A stretch of 64,000 bases of DNA from contig JAEUWY010000001.1 in NCBI GenBank assembly GCA_022059125.1, forward strand, positions 1,426,001-1,490,000, in the 5' to 3' direction. Shown in pieces: positions 55,639 through 64,000 of the stretch. Made by a program: the position numbers and the translations under genes. The notes under the pieces were generated by a model. The model saw nothing but the letters and a program-made list of their open reading frames with translations. It ran no database searches and was not told the DNA's origin. Position 1 is the first letter of the stretch. The number at the start of each line of letters is the position of its first letter. This stretch comes from Corynespora cassiicola. Its lineage: Eukaryota; Ascomycota; Dothideomycetes; Pleosporales; Corynesporascaceae.

Positions 55639-57612
55639 TTAGTAGATCTTAAAATACTTCGGCGTCCAAGAGTCATCAATATTCTCAAATACCTCTCCAT
55701 CCATAAAGCCCAGAACAAAAGCATTTCCTACAAGCTGATAGCCATCTTTGAAAGGTCGAAGTACTAACGGCACTTCCGCATTGTGAAACACACAAACCAA
55801 ATCACCTTTTCGCGCATAAGCAGGGCCATTCCCTATATACCCTTCCTTTGCAGTAAAGAAACTTCGATCATAATTGTTCCTCAACGACCATATATCAGAC
55901 TCAAGATATTGATCTGAAGCCTCTATGCTTGACTCCCACTCTTCTTTCGAAGGCTTTTGATCTTCTTTATAAAAGCAGCCCATACTCAGAGCATCGGATA
56001 TATCTCCTTCTATGAAAAGCTTCTGCTTGAAGTCGTCCCGTTCATCCTTAGAAACAGTTAAACTGTCTATGCAATACTTCCGAAGAAAGCTCATACATAT
56101 GGTAGAGCATCTAGCACAAGGATTTTTTGTTCCTCTCGTTCTCGGCTCGCAGAGTCTTTGTTGAGAATGGGGATCTTCATCTGCCAAAAGCGTTTTGAAA
56201 TAAGCTTGAAGTAATGGCATACCGTCGAAATAGGTTTTGCCCTTATTGGAGCGAAAAATCAAATCTTTCCAGCGTGTATCTTCCGGATGACACCAGTTTG
56301 AGAAGCCTTCCAGTACTTCATCTAATGAGCAGAGTGCAGTGCCAGGGACTATGATGGTATTTTGGGCTCCAAGATAAGGCATGTAAACTGGGATTGTCGA
56401 ACAATGCCCCGCCGAGTACGATTCTCCGAGAACAAAACCACTCTCATCTATCTTTCCCAAAGCATGCCAGTCCGGAGACCAAGAAGGTAAATCTGACGAA
56501 GCATGACGAGCTGACCTCAAACCTATACCCGAAAATGTCATGACTTCATAATCGGCTCGTATAATCCTCGGCTTTGCAAATCTTACATATGTTTCATCGA
56601 ATCTGAGAGAGTAGTCTACATCGAACAGGAGTTCACTGTCTGCCAAAAGTCCTGTCAGGCCAAAAACATGGTCTCTAGGGTCAGAGCAACTGCGAGAGCA
56701 GGAACGCCACACCAAAAGGGGTACAGATCGGCATCTACTCAATGTTGAATTGTCTTCCCAATCATTACGCCAGTCAATAAGATTAATGTATTTATTAGGC
56801 CCCTTTTCAAAGATTCTTTCGATAAATGGTACGATTTGGCGTGGTGCAATCCTTGAAAGCGGGCGAACGAGGCCCCATTCGTACCAAAACACAGTCATGT
56901 GCATGATTGTCCAATCTTCTTTCTTTGAGCCACATTGAATAAGCAGCCGTTTAGCAAGTACAAATTCCTGTACAATCCAAAGTCGGCGCCAATAAGGTCG
57001 ATTAAATAAGCTCCATAGGGCGTTCCATGCAACTTCCGGAAAGGGGTTATCGATTTTCGAAAATAATTCTTCGGCGAGGTCAACGTCTCTAAATTCATGT
57101 GCCATATAGAGACATGAATCATAGCTTTTTGCACCAATACTAGCCAGGGCAGAAGACCATCGCTTCATAAGCGCCATAGCTTCGTCGCTGTTGTCGTAGC
57201 TTTCTCCCAACCACGCAATGACTTCGGAGGCATTTTTGTATATTGTAGCCATGAGCTGTACCTGGTGGTTGCGCTCTTTCGTATGTTTTTGATTGATACA
57301 TATTGCATCGATCCATAGTATCTGTGCAAGGCGTGGGTGTCGTATATGGCGGAGGGCTGAAACAAGATTTGTGGTCGCTTGCTCGGGAATGCCATCGATG
57401 TAGACAGTAGATGTAACATTCTGATCTCCCCAGGCATAGGACAACGCCGTGTAGACAGGCTTGTTGGAGAAACAAGTTGTGCGCAGCGATAATTGTACAG
57501 GCGCGGCAAACCATAAGCTAGGTCGTAATATGACAAATCGAATCTCGTCGTCTTGAAGCTCCTTGTATCGTTGTGAGCCGGGAGCCTGCAAGGCTGTGTC
57601 TGTGGCGGACAT
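55639..57612 (-). CDS. HET-domain (heterokaryon incompatibility) protein
   Basis: A single exon of 657 residues. The HET domain occupies about residues 55-215: YTALSYAWGD, ILWIDAICINQ, and later RPYWRRLWIVQEFVLAKRL. These three blocks define the domain, which triggers a cell-death response on non-self fusion in fungi. The C-terminal half has the usual variable region (SWSPDWHALGKI) and a late beta-rich end (GDLVCVFHNAEVPLVLRP, YQLVGNAFVLGFMDGEVF). No WD40 or NACHT partner domain. GC content is lower than the housekeeping genes. It is likely one of many HET paralogues in the genome; the specific role is unknown. Confidence 0.92.
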   Translation of the reverse strand: MSATDTALQAPGSQRYKELQDDEIRFVILRPSLWFAAPVQLSLRTTCFSNKPVYTALSYAWGDQNVTSTVYIDGIPEQATTNLVSALRHIRHPRLAQILWIDAICINQKHTKERNHQVQLMATIYKNASEVIAWLGESYDNSDEAMALMKRWSSALASIGAKSYDSCLYMAHEFRDVDLAEELFSKIDNPFPEVAWNALWSLFNRPYWRRLWIVQEFVLAKRLLIQCGSKKEDWTIMHMTVFWYEWGLVRPLSRIAPRQIVPFIERIFEKGPNKYINLIDWRNDWEDNSTLSRCRSVPLLVWRSCSRSCSDPRDHVFGLTGLLADSELLFDVDYSLRFDETYVRFAKPRIIRADYEVMTFSGIGLRSARHASSDLPSWSPDWHALGKIDESGFVLGESYSAGHCSTIPVYMPYLGAQNTIIVPGTALCSLDEVLEGFSNWCHPEDTRWKDLIFRSNKGKTYFDGMPLLQAYFKTLLADEDPHSQQRLCEPRTRGTKNPCARCSTICMSFLRKYCIDSLTVSKDERDDFKQKLFIEGDISDALSMGCFYKEDQKPSKEEWESSIEASDQYLESDIWSLRNNYDRSFFTAKEGYIGNGPAYARKGDLVCVFHNAEVPLVLRPFKDGYQLVGNAFVLGFMDGEVFENIDDSWTPKYFKIY

Positions 57613-58230
57613 GTTGTGTGAACGTTGTGAATGAACCGTACGATCCTAGTCATAAGACGAGGTAGTCCTGGTCTTGAAAGCAGTTAATTGCATAAAAAGA
57701 TCAAAACTCGTTGCCTGGAAGGTGTTCAGGTGGGAATGATGAGACTGATGATGCGAATAAGCGCCCATAGTGAGGCAGAAATCCCCCTCATTACCAAGGC
57801 TTCGTATTTCTGGTGGCGGTGCGGCATAGCCACAAATCCTCCTGCAGGCAGATGTCTCGAAGCCTCATATCCAAGTCATTTGAGGTTGATATGGAATTCG
57901 CCGAAGAGCTCGGTGCCAGTAATAAGATGAGAGCATCAAAACATACACGACAACATCGAATACAATTTATACAGACATTTTTCTTTGGCGTTAAAATCCA
58001 GTGTCGACGCATTGTATCTTATCCAAGGTTTTCCCGTTTATGTTGATGGGCTGAATCTACTGATTTGATAAATTATACTGCCAGCTAGTATGATTTTCAT
58101 GCCTTAGTCTCTTGTTATCCTGGAGCGAAAACCTCCCTCGCTTCCAAATTTTATTCAATACTAGTTACATCCATGCTGGCGGTTCACTCAAACATGAGCT
58201 CTGCCGCATACATGAAATTTGGTTTTCGCT
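57613..58230. other. Intergenic, no gene seen
   Basis: The HET gene promoter and AT-rich flank. Only short frames. Confidence 0.45.
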
Positions 58231-58641
58231 TCACATATATGCATGGTATACACCCCCTCCTCGAGCTTGATATTTTGTACGGCGTCTACGCCGAATATAT
58301 AGTACCGGGTGTGGGCTGACGTTGGTAAACTGCCGCCTAGAACGTCCCCACTTGGGGTCGAGAATCGGTAGACTGATAGGGACATCTGTGCCTAGGAGAT
58401 CACGCAAAAACCCTAACGGGGTTAATACTACGCGTTCGTTTACCGCACACCAGCTATGAGTCCCGCAGTGGTCCAGCCAAATCCGAAGTCTTCTTAGTTT
58501 GGTTAGGTTTTCGATGGCGAGATGCAACTCTGTCCGAGGCGAAATGGACAGATCTACTGACAGTGATCCAGAAGTAGACACCAAGGAATCTTCCGATGTT
58601 GGTTCGGCTGTCGTAGAAACCATCACCTTCTCAATCCTCAT
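58231..58641 (-). CDS. DUF7730-like fragment, 136 aa
   Basis: An open frame from ATG 58641. ENLTKLRRLRIWLDHC, then WCAVNERVVLTPL and VPISLPILDPKW, then an Arg-rich end (YIRRRRRTKYQAR) resemble the C-terminal half of fungal DUF7730 proteins, which often continue with an N-terminal F-box-like half of 100-200 residues that is missing here. The 5' flank shows no matching exon, so this may be a truncated or decayed copy. The function of the family is unknown. Confidence 0.5.
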   Translation of the reverse strand: MRIEKVMVSTTAEPTSEDSLVSTSGSLSVDLSISPRTELHLAIENLTKLRRLRIWLDHCGTHSWCAVNERVVLTPLGFLRDLLGTDVPISLPILDPKWGRSRRQFTNVSPHPVLYIRRRRRTKYQARGGGVYHAYM

Positions 58642-59916
58642 AGACACTTAGATCAAGCTTGAGGCTAACACTTAACCTCCTCACCCCCCGAAAATGGTAC
58701 CCCAGCAGTCCAGATCTCGAAAACGACCCATCTACCAAACTGCCATCCCATCACCCCTAAAGTCTCAAGATCATCCACACACACACCGCAGCCTCCTCCG
58801 CCACCACCTCGCCCACATCCACAAACCTATCACCACACATTAGTCCCCACACCCCAACAACCCTAACGCCGCCCCCAAACTCCCAAACCCCCCATATTCC
58901 CCCCACTACCCCCCGCCTCCGCATCCACCCACGGCTTCCCCATAATCTCTTCTTCGCACCGCCAATGCGCCCCCCCCCACGACGACGCCAACCAGACAGG
59001 TGCTGCGCCGCAGACTAGCTCTAGGGCAGGCTTAGCTTAAGCTGAGCCTCGCACTCTAGGTCGTCGTCGCCGTCGCGCTGTACGCAGGGCGAGAGCTGGG
59101 TTCTGCTGTGGGCGGTGGGGTGGATGGTTTGGGTGAGGAAGAGGTTGTAAATCGCGGGGCGGAGTTATGCAGGCAGGGCAAAGAACTTAGATGAGGGTTG
59201 GGGGTTTGCGAGTAAAGGCATGGGGGAGGCTGGTGGATAGGGTGGGGGTTCGAGTACGAGGCAGTGTACTCGAGAGGGACTCGAGAGTTCGTTAGTGCGG
59301 GGAGATGTGCTGTGCTGCAGCACCGCCACGATTTGTGCGAGAACCAATCCGTAAGAGCTTGGTACACGCTACTGCTTTGACGTCCGCTCTGGAACCAGTT
59401 TCTTTAATTGAGCAATGGTTGCCCCTTGGACTTGCGTGCACTTGTTTTTACTCTAGACATGATTGAACTGCAAATGGTACCCTTTTCAAATGGATCGGAT
59501 CAGGTCAACTATTACTTAGCATTAATATTTTAATTTTTCTCGTGTCCAGAACTGTCTTCTGCTACCTCTTCTCTTCCAAGACGTGTAGTACACAAGGTCA
59601 TGGCCATCGATTCTCCAATGAAAAAAGTGTAAAGCGATGCGCCCGAGTCTCGGCGTGGGTATATAGCGATATCAAAAAGGCAATTGCAACAAGCTCTTCG
59701 TCGCATGCTCAATTAGTCATTAAAAACTCGAACAAGCGAAATCCATGCTCGCATGATGAGCACGGAGACGTGCCGAATAAGAGTGACGTAAAGAGGGGCT
59801 GAAAAAGAATATTCTTCACGGCACCTGAATCATCAAGTGGTGCGAGAAGTTGAGGCTCCCAATCGAAATGGCCAGCGTTCCGAAGGACAAGGAATTCGGC
59901 TTGGCATGTGTCAAGC
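58642..59916. other. Intergenic, no gene seen
   Basis: A C-rich stretch around 58,730-59,000 is followed by AT-rich sequence. Open frames here lack protein-like content. Confidence 0.45.
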
Positions 59917-61077
59917 CTATACATCGACCATCTCCTCGTCCCCATTCGGACGCTTTCCATTTTCCTTGCCCCGGGGTTTGGAGCGCTTCGCATTGGCGTT
60001 GCCAGTTGCTGTAGTACTCACGGCCCTCTTGCGGCGCCCGTCTCTTGCGCTCGTTGTCGACGAAGGTGTTGATGACCTAAGCCCCCCAGAAAAATCGTCG
60101 GGGAGAAACTTGCCGGTTCCGGTAGCTTCTCGGACCAGTGACGTAACGAAATCCTGCGCAGCCAGTTCGCTGGCACTCAGTGTGCTCGTGGACTCGCGGT
60201 CGGGGGCAACCAGCTTGAAGCGGTCTGAGCCCAAGGTGAAGCTGTAGCAAGACACGCGCGAGACGTGCACCTTTGGATGAGTCAGATCAAGTGCTAGATG
60301 CTTCTTGAGGTAACTAGTCAGGGCCACGGTGAAGGGCGATTCTTTGGGATTCCGCAGCTTGCCGCTGCTGACGAAACGCGCAATGTCGCTGCTGGATATG
60401 GATATGTCTACATGCTTGAGCACGGTGGATATCTGCGGAAAGCTGAGTTGGAGGTGCAGCTGGCGTATGACGTGCTGGATGGACTGGGAAGAGGTAGCGG
60501 CTGACAGACGGTCAAAGTACTTCTCCAGCACAGACGTCAGATATGTCGACGGCAGCTTCAGCGGCGCGACGTGGGCGTCGAAGGCGGTGCGCAGGTAGTT
60601 GAGAAAAACGTCCCGCACGGGAGCCGGCATCTTGACTAATAGCAAAGGCAGGGCAGTGAATCCATCAGGCGATGACGTGTTTTCTGGGTCCCGGTAGAGG
60701 ACCGCGTTGTATGACTGCCGCTCGTACTCGAGATTGACGACAATGCCCCGCGCAGGCGCGTCTGCGGCCGACGAGAGTTGCGAGGAGTCGACATGGACGT
60801 AGCGCGAGATCCAGGCATTCTCGTCGCCTAGCACGTCCCAGTCGCACTCTTCCAGCGGGCCCAGGCCTGGGAGCGCGCCCTCTGTCCCCGCATAGTCGAC
60901 CTCGACGCCGCGCACGCTGTCGCCCTTGAGCTGCTCACGCAGGCGCTTGGCATGGGACCGGAGGACGCGTTCGTCGAGGAGCGGGCCATCGCCATGGTAC
61001 AGAGGGGACAGGCGGAAGAGCTGGTAGGTCCTGTTGTACAGCGGGTACGGCGGGGGTGGGGTGTCAGCGTCGGCCAT
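59917..61077 (-). CDS. Probable kinetochore subunit, CENP-L/Fta1 type
   Basis: A single exon of 386 residues. The N-terminus PLYNRTYQLFRLSPLYHG, then LLDERVLRSHAKRLREQL and VRGVEVDY, matches what I remember of Sim4-complex subunit Fta1 (CENP-L family), a constitutive inner-kinetochore protein. The middle has strands and helices typical of the CENP-N/L fold (IVVNLEYERQSYNAVLYRDP; LPLLLVKMPAPVRDVFLNYL; LPSTYLTSVLEKYFDRLS). The tail is basic and disordered (RRKRAVSTT, KRSKPRGKENGKRP), a likely nuclear signal. The start ATG 61077 directly precedes MADADTPPPPYPLYN. The assignment is by recollection; without a search I give moderate confidence. Confidence 0.7.
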   Translation of the reverse strand: MADADTPPPPYPLYNRTYQLFRLSPLYHGDGPLLDERVLRSHAKRLREQLKGDSVRGVEVDYAGTEGALPGLGPLEECDWDVLGDENAWISRYVHVDSSQLSSAADAPARGIVVNLEYERQSYNAVLYRDPENTSSPDGFTALPLLLVKMPAPVRDVFLNYLRTAFDAHVAPLKLPSTYLTSVLEKYFDRLSAATSSQSIQHVIRQLHLQLSFPQISTVLKHVDISISSSDIARFVSSGKLRNPKESPFTVALTSYLKKHLALDLTHPKVHVSRVSCYSFTLGSDRFKLVAPDRESTSTLSASELAAQDFVTSLVREATGTGKFLPDDFSGGLRSSTPSSTTSARDGRRKRAVSTTATGNANAKRSKPRGKENGKRPNGDEEMVDV

Positions 61078-61503
61078 GGGGCAGAGCTCTGCTGGGAGGA
61101 TGGGTGCGCGGAGGGCTGGGCAGACAGACAGAGGCAGCGTAGACGGCGGCAGAGGAGGTGTCTACGCGCACACGGGACTGGGCGCCGTCGGGGCAGAGGT
61201 GAATGGCGCGGCACGTGTGGTCGCGAACAGGCACGGAAGGCATGTTGTTGCGGCAGCCGCCCGCCACGGCGCACGGGCCACACAGTCATTGCCCCACTAA
61301 GGCAGTTTGTTGGCTCATAGAATTTCACCGAAGTCTCGAGAAGGCTCCTAATTCACAGCCCAGCACGCCCCAAAGAAAACTCAAATCTACCCCGGGAAGT
61401 CCTGCATTCTGCCTTCCCACTCTCTAGAAACTCTCGTCCTCCACGGAACTAACCCGTTTACCTTTTTTCTTTGCTCCATATACCCCGCCAACAACCCTCC
61501 AAG
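61078..61503. promoter_or_regulatory. Divergent promoter of the Fta1-like and Hsp88 genes
   Basis: 426 bp between two ATGs. A GAA-TTTC-type cluster (TAGAATTTCACCGAAG near 61318-61333, TCTAGAAACTCTC near 61421) resembles heat-shock-element units (nGAAn/nTTCn), in keeping with an Hsp gene. Confidence 0.45.
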
Positions 61504-64000
61504 ATGTCTGTTGTGGGAGTTGACTTGGGCAATCAGAACACGGTCATTGCCGTTGCGCGGAATCGTGGCGTTGATGTTGTATGTACCTTTGCTGCCTCCC
61601 GCAAATATCGTGTCTGGCATGCTGACGGCCACAGATCACAAATGAAGTCTCCAACCGCGCCACTCCGTACGTTATCTCTCCCTCTTACACCGCTATCCGC
61701 TTTCACCGCTAACAGTCATGAAGATCTCTGGTAGGCTTTGGCCCCAAGAGCAGATACATTGGCGAGACGGCGAAGACCCAGGAAATCTCTAACCTCAAGA
61801 ACACCGTCGGCTCCTTTGCGCGCCTCGCTGGCCGCACCCTCAGCGACCCCGATGTCCAGGTCGAGAAGGATTTTGTGTCGGCGCCCCTCGTCGACATCGA
61901 CGGCCAGGTTGGTGCCGAGGTCAACTACCTGGGCAAGAAGGACAAGTTCACGGCTACGCAGCTGACGGCCATGTTCCTCACAAAGATTAAGGCCACTGCG
62001 TCGGCTGAGTTGAAGCTGCCCGTCTCCGACATTGTCATCAGCGTGCCAGTGTGGTACACCGATGCACAGCGCCGTGCCATCCTCGATGCAACCGAGATTT
62101 CCGGCCTCAAGTGCCTCCGCCTCATCAACGACACCACCGCCACCGCCCTCGGCTGGGGAATCACCAAGCTCGACCTCCCCGCTCCCGAGGAGAAGCCCAA
62201 GCGCGTGTGCTTCGTCAATGTCGGTCACAGCAACTACACTGTCTCAGTCGTCGAGTTCAAGAAGGGCGAGCTGGCTGTCAAGGCCACCGCCTGGGACCGC
62301 CACTTTGGTGGTCGCTACATTGACAAGGCTCTTGTCGACCACTTCGCCAAGGAGTTCAAGGAGAAATACAAGATTGATATCCACGAGAACGCCAAGGCCC
62401 GTTTCCGTGTCCTCGCCGGCGTCGAGAAGCTCAAGAAGATTCTCTCGGCCAACCAGATGGCTCCTTTGAACATTGAGTCCGTCATGAACGACGTCGATGT
62501 CCGCGGCATGCTCAAGCGTGAGGAGCTGGAGGAGCTCATCAAGCCCCTCTTGGACCGCGCCACCGTCCCCATCCAGCAGGCCTTGGACGAGGCCAAGCTC
62601 AAGCCCGAAGACATTGACAGCATCGAGATGGTCGGTGGCTGCACTCGTGTCCCGGCCCTCAAGACCTTGATTCAGGATTTCTTCGGCAAGCCCCTGTCCT
62701 TCACCCTCAACCAGGACGAGGCCGTTGCCCGCGGTTGCGCCTTCAGCTGCGCCATTCTCTCGCCCGTCTTCCGTGTCCGCGACTTCTCTGTCCACGACAC
62801 CGTCAGCTACCCCATCGAGTTCACTTGGGAGAAGTCAGAGGATATCCCGGACGAGGACACCAGCCTGACCGTCTTCAACAAGGGCAACGTCATGCCCTCT
62901 ACCAAGATTCTCACCTTTTACAGGAAACACCCCTTCGATCTCGAGGCCAAGTATGCCAAGCCAGAACTGCTTCCTGGCAAGGCTAACCCTTGGATTGGTC
63001 GCTTCTCCGTCAAGGGCGTCAAGGAGGACCCCAAGGGTGACTTCATGATTTGCAAGTTGAAGGCTCGCTTGAATGTCCACGGTATTCTCAACGTCGAGTC
63101 GGGTTACTACGTCGAGGAGGTTGAGGTCGAAGAGCCTATTCCCGAAGAAAAGAAGGAGGGTGATGTACGTATTTCCGATTCTGCCGTTCCGTCTGTTTCT
63201 TCGCCCGTTCGATCTTCCACCCTCCCCGGTACCGGTAAACGGTCCGATGTTAGCCCATCAGAGCGTGCCGTAAAACGAACGAAATTCTCCGTTGAGGTTT
63301 CAGATGAAGAAGAAGAGCCTGATCGCTCCTCCAAATCTGTACCTGATCATCTTCGCACCCCTATAAAACGCACCAATACTGACTCTCATTCACAGATGGA
63401 TGTCGACAACAAGGAGCCACCAAAGATGCGCAAGGTCAAGAAGCAGCAGAGGAAGGGCGACCTCCCTCTCTCCGCCGGTACCGCTTCGCTAGACCAGACC
63501 AGCAAGGATGTCGCGGCTGAGAAGGAGAACCAAATGATCATGGAGGACAAGCTTGTCCAGGACACCGAGCACCAGAAGAACGAGCTTGAGTCCTACATTT
63601 ACGAGCTCAAGGACAAGATCATTGGCGTCTACGCCGAGTTTGCCAACGACGACGAGAAGGCTAGGTTGAACGCTAAGCTTGAGACTATCGAGGTAAGGTG
63701 GCCCACAACGTATAGAGAGGGCAGATTTTGACTAGCTTATAGGACTGGCTCTACGAAGACGGTGAAGACGCCTCCAAGGCCCAGTATGTCAGCAAGATGG
63801 AGGAGATCCGGTCAATTTCTGGACCCATCGTGCAGCGCTACAACGACAAGGTTGAGGAGGAGCGCTCGGCTGTCCTCAAGAAGCAGCAGGAGGCCGCTGC
63901 CGTCAAGCAGGCTGAGATTGAGCGCAAGAAGCGTGAGGAGGAGGCCAAGAAGCAGGCGGAAGCTCCTCCGGCGGAGAACAAGGACGCCGAGATGACTGAC
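61504..64000 (+). CDS. Hsp88/Sse1-type Hsp110 chaperone (last codons outside window)
   Basis: Cytosolic nucleotide-exchange factor for Hsp70. Exons are 61504-61578, 61635-61666, 61724-63164, 63396-63692 and 63743 to beyond 64000. The ATPase domain begins SVVGVDLGNQNTVIAVA and includes VISVPVWYTDAQRRAIL, LRLINDTTATALGWG, WDRHFGGRYIDKAL and EMVGGCTRVPALK, where standard Hsp70s have GGSTRIP. Intron 2 must end in AAG (61723) to yield RATPSLVGFGPKSRY. A 231-bp interval, 63165-63395, with GTACGT and CACAG ends, lies between EEKKEGD and MDVDNKEPPK; it is a multiple of three with no stop, so it can be spliced or translated. The helical tail (MRKVKKQQRKGDLPL; DWLYEDGEDASKAQY) runs to the edge at EMTD, probably within a few codons of the stop. 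Confidence 0.94.

Overview
The window reads as nuclear DNA of a filamentous ascomycete (Pezizomycotina). The class Dothideomycetes is my best guess, but it is an inference from the overall look of the proteins. The grounds are many short introns (mostly 40-75 bp, GT...YAG with CTAAC/CTGAC-like branch sites), HET-domain and Zn(II)2Cys6 proteins, AA7/BBE-type FAD oxidases, a GH78 rhamnosidase, and small secreted proteins. I rebuilt exon structures by hand from splice sites and reading phase; the coordinates given are for coding exons.

Layout. 1-10.1 kb: conserved cell-biology genes (CDC3/AspB-type septin, running off the left edge; exocyst EXO70; a cPLA2-type phospholipase with a mitochondrial-looking presequence; a class-C beta-lactamase-fold serine hydrolase). 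10.1-27 kb: an AT-richer accessory stretch with two BBE-type FAD oxidases, a SDR, a DUF1330-like protein, a TLC-like membrane protein, a DUF4267-like membrane protein, a transcription factor carrying both a C2HC finger and a Zn2Cys6 cluster, a small unknown, and a 2OG-Fe(II) oxygenase gene that looks broken. 27.6-35.9 kb: a likely rhamnoside-use module, made of an MFS sugar transporter divergent from a GH78 alpha-L-rhamnosidase and followed by a Zn2Cys6 regulator. 36.3-51 kb: housekeeping genes (a large AAA ATPase with an acidic-Ser/Lys N-terminus, PTEN-type phosphatase, PPR protein, CDP-diacylglycerol synthase, Rad26/UvsD/ATRIP-like checkpoint protein). 52-58.7 kb: accessory again (small secreted protein, a decayed membrane-protein gene, a Ser/Thr-rich hydrophobic-tailed protein, a HET protein, a DUF7730-like fragment). 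59.9-64 kb: a probable CENP-L/Fta1 kinetochore subunit and an Hsp88/Sse1-type Hsp110, running off the right edge.

How genes may work together. The transporter, rhamnosidase and regulator could import and hydrolyse rhamnosylated sugars under carbon-repression control (CreA-like sites lie in the shared promoter). The 12.6-24 kb oxidoreductases with their local transcription factor could form a small tailoring or catabolic cluster, but no PKS, NRPS or terpene backbone enzyme is present. No rRNA, convincing tRNA, CRISPR array or intact transposon was seen.

Most worth checking: a 231-bp stop-free, in-frame intron in Hsp88 (possible exitron); two likely decayed genes; a GC-AG intron and several AAG 3' splice sites; a start codon isolated in its own exon in the PTEN gene; and the dual-finger transcription factor inside the oxidase island.
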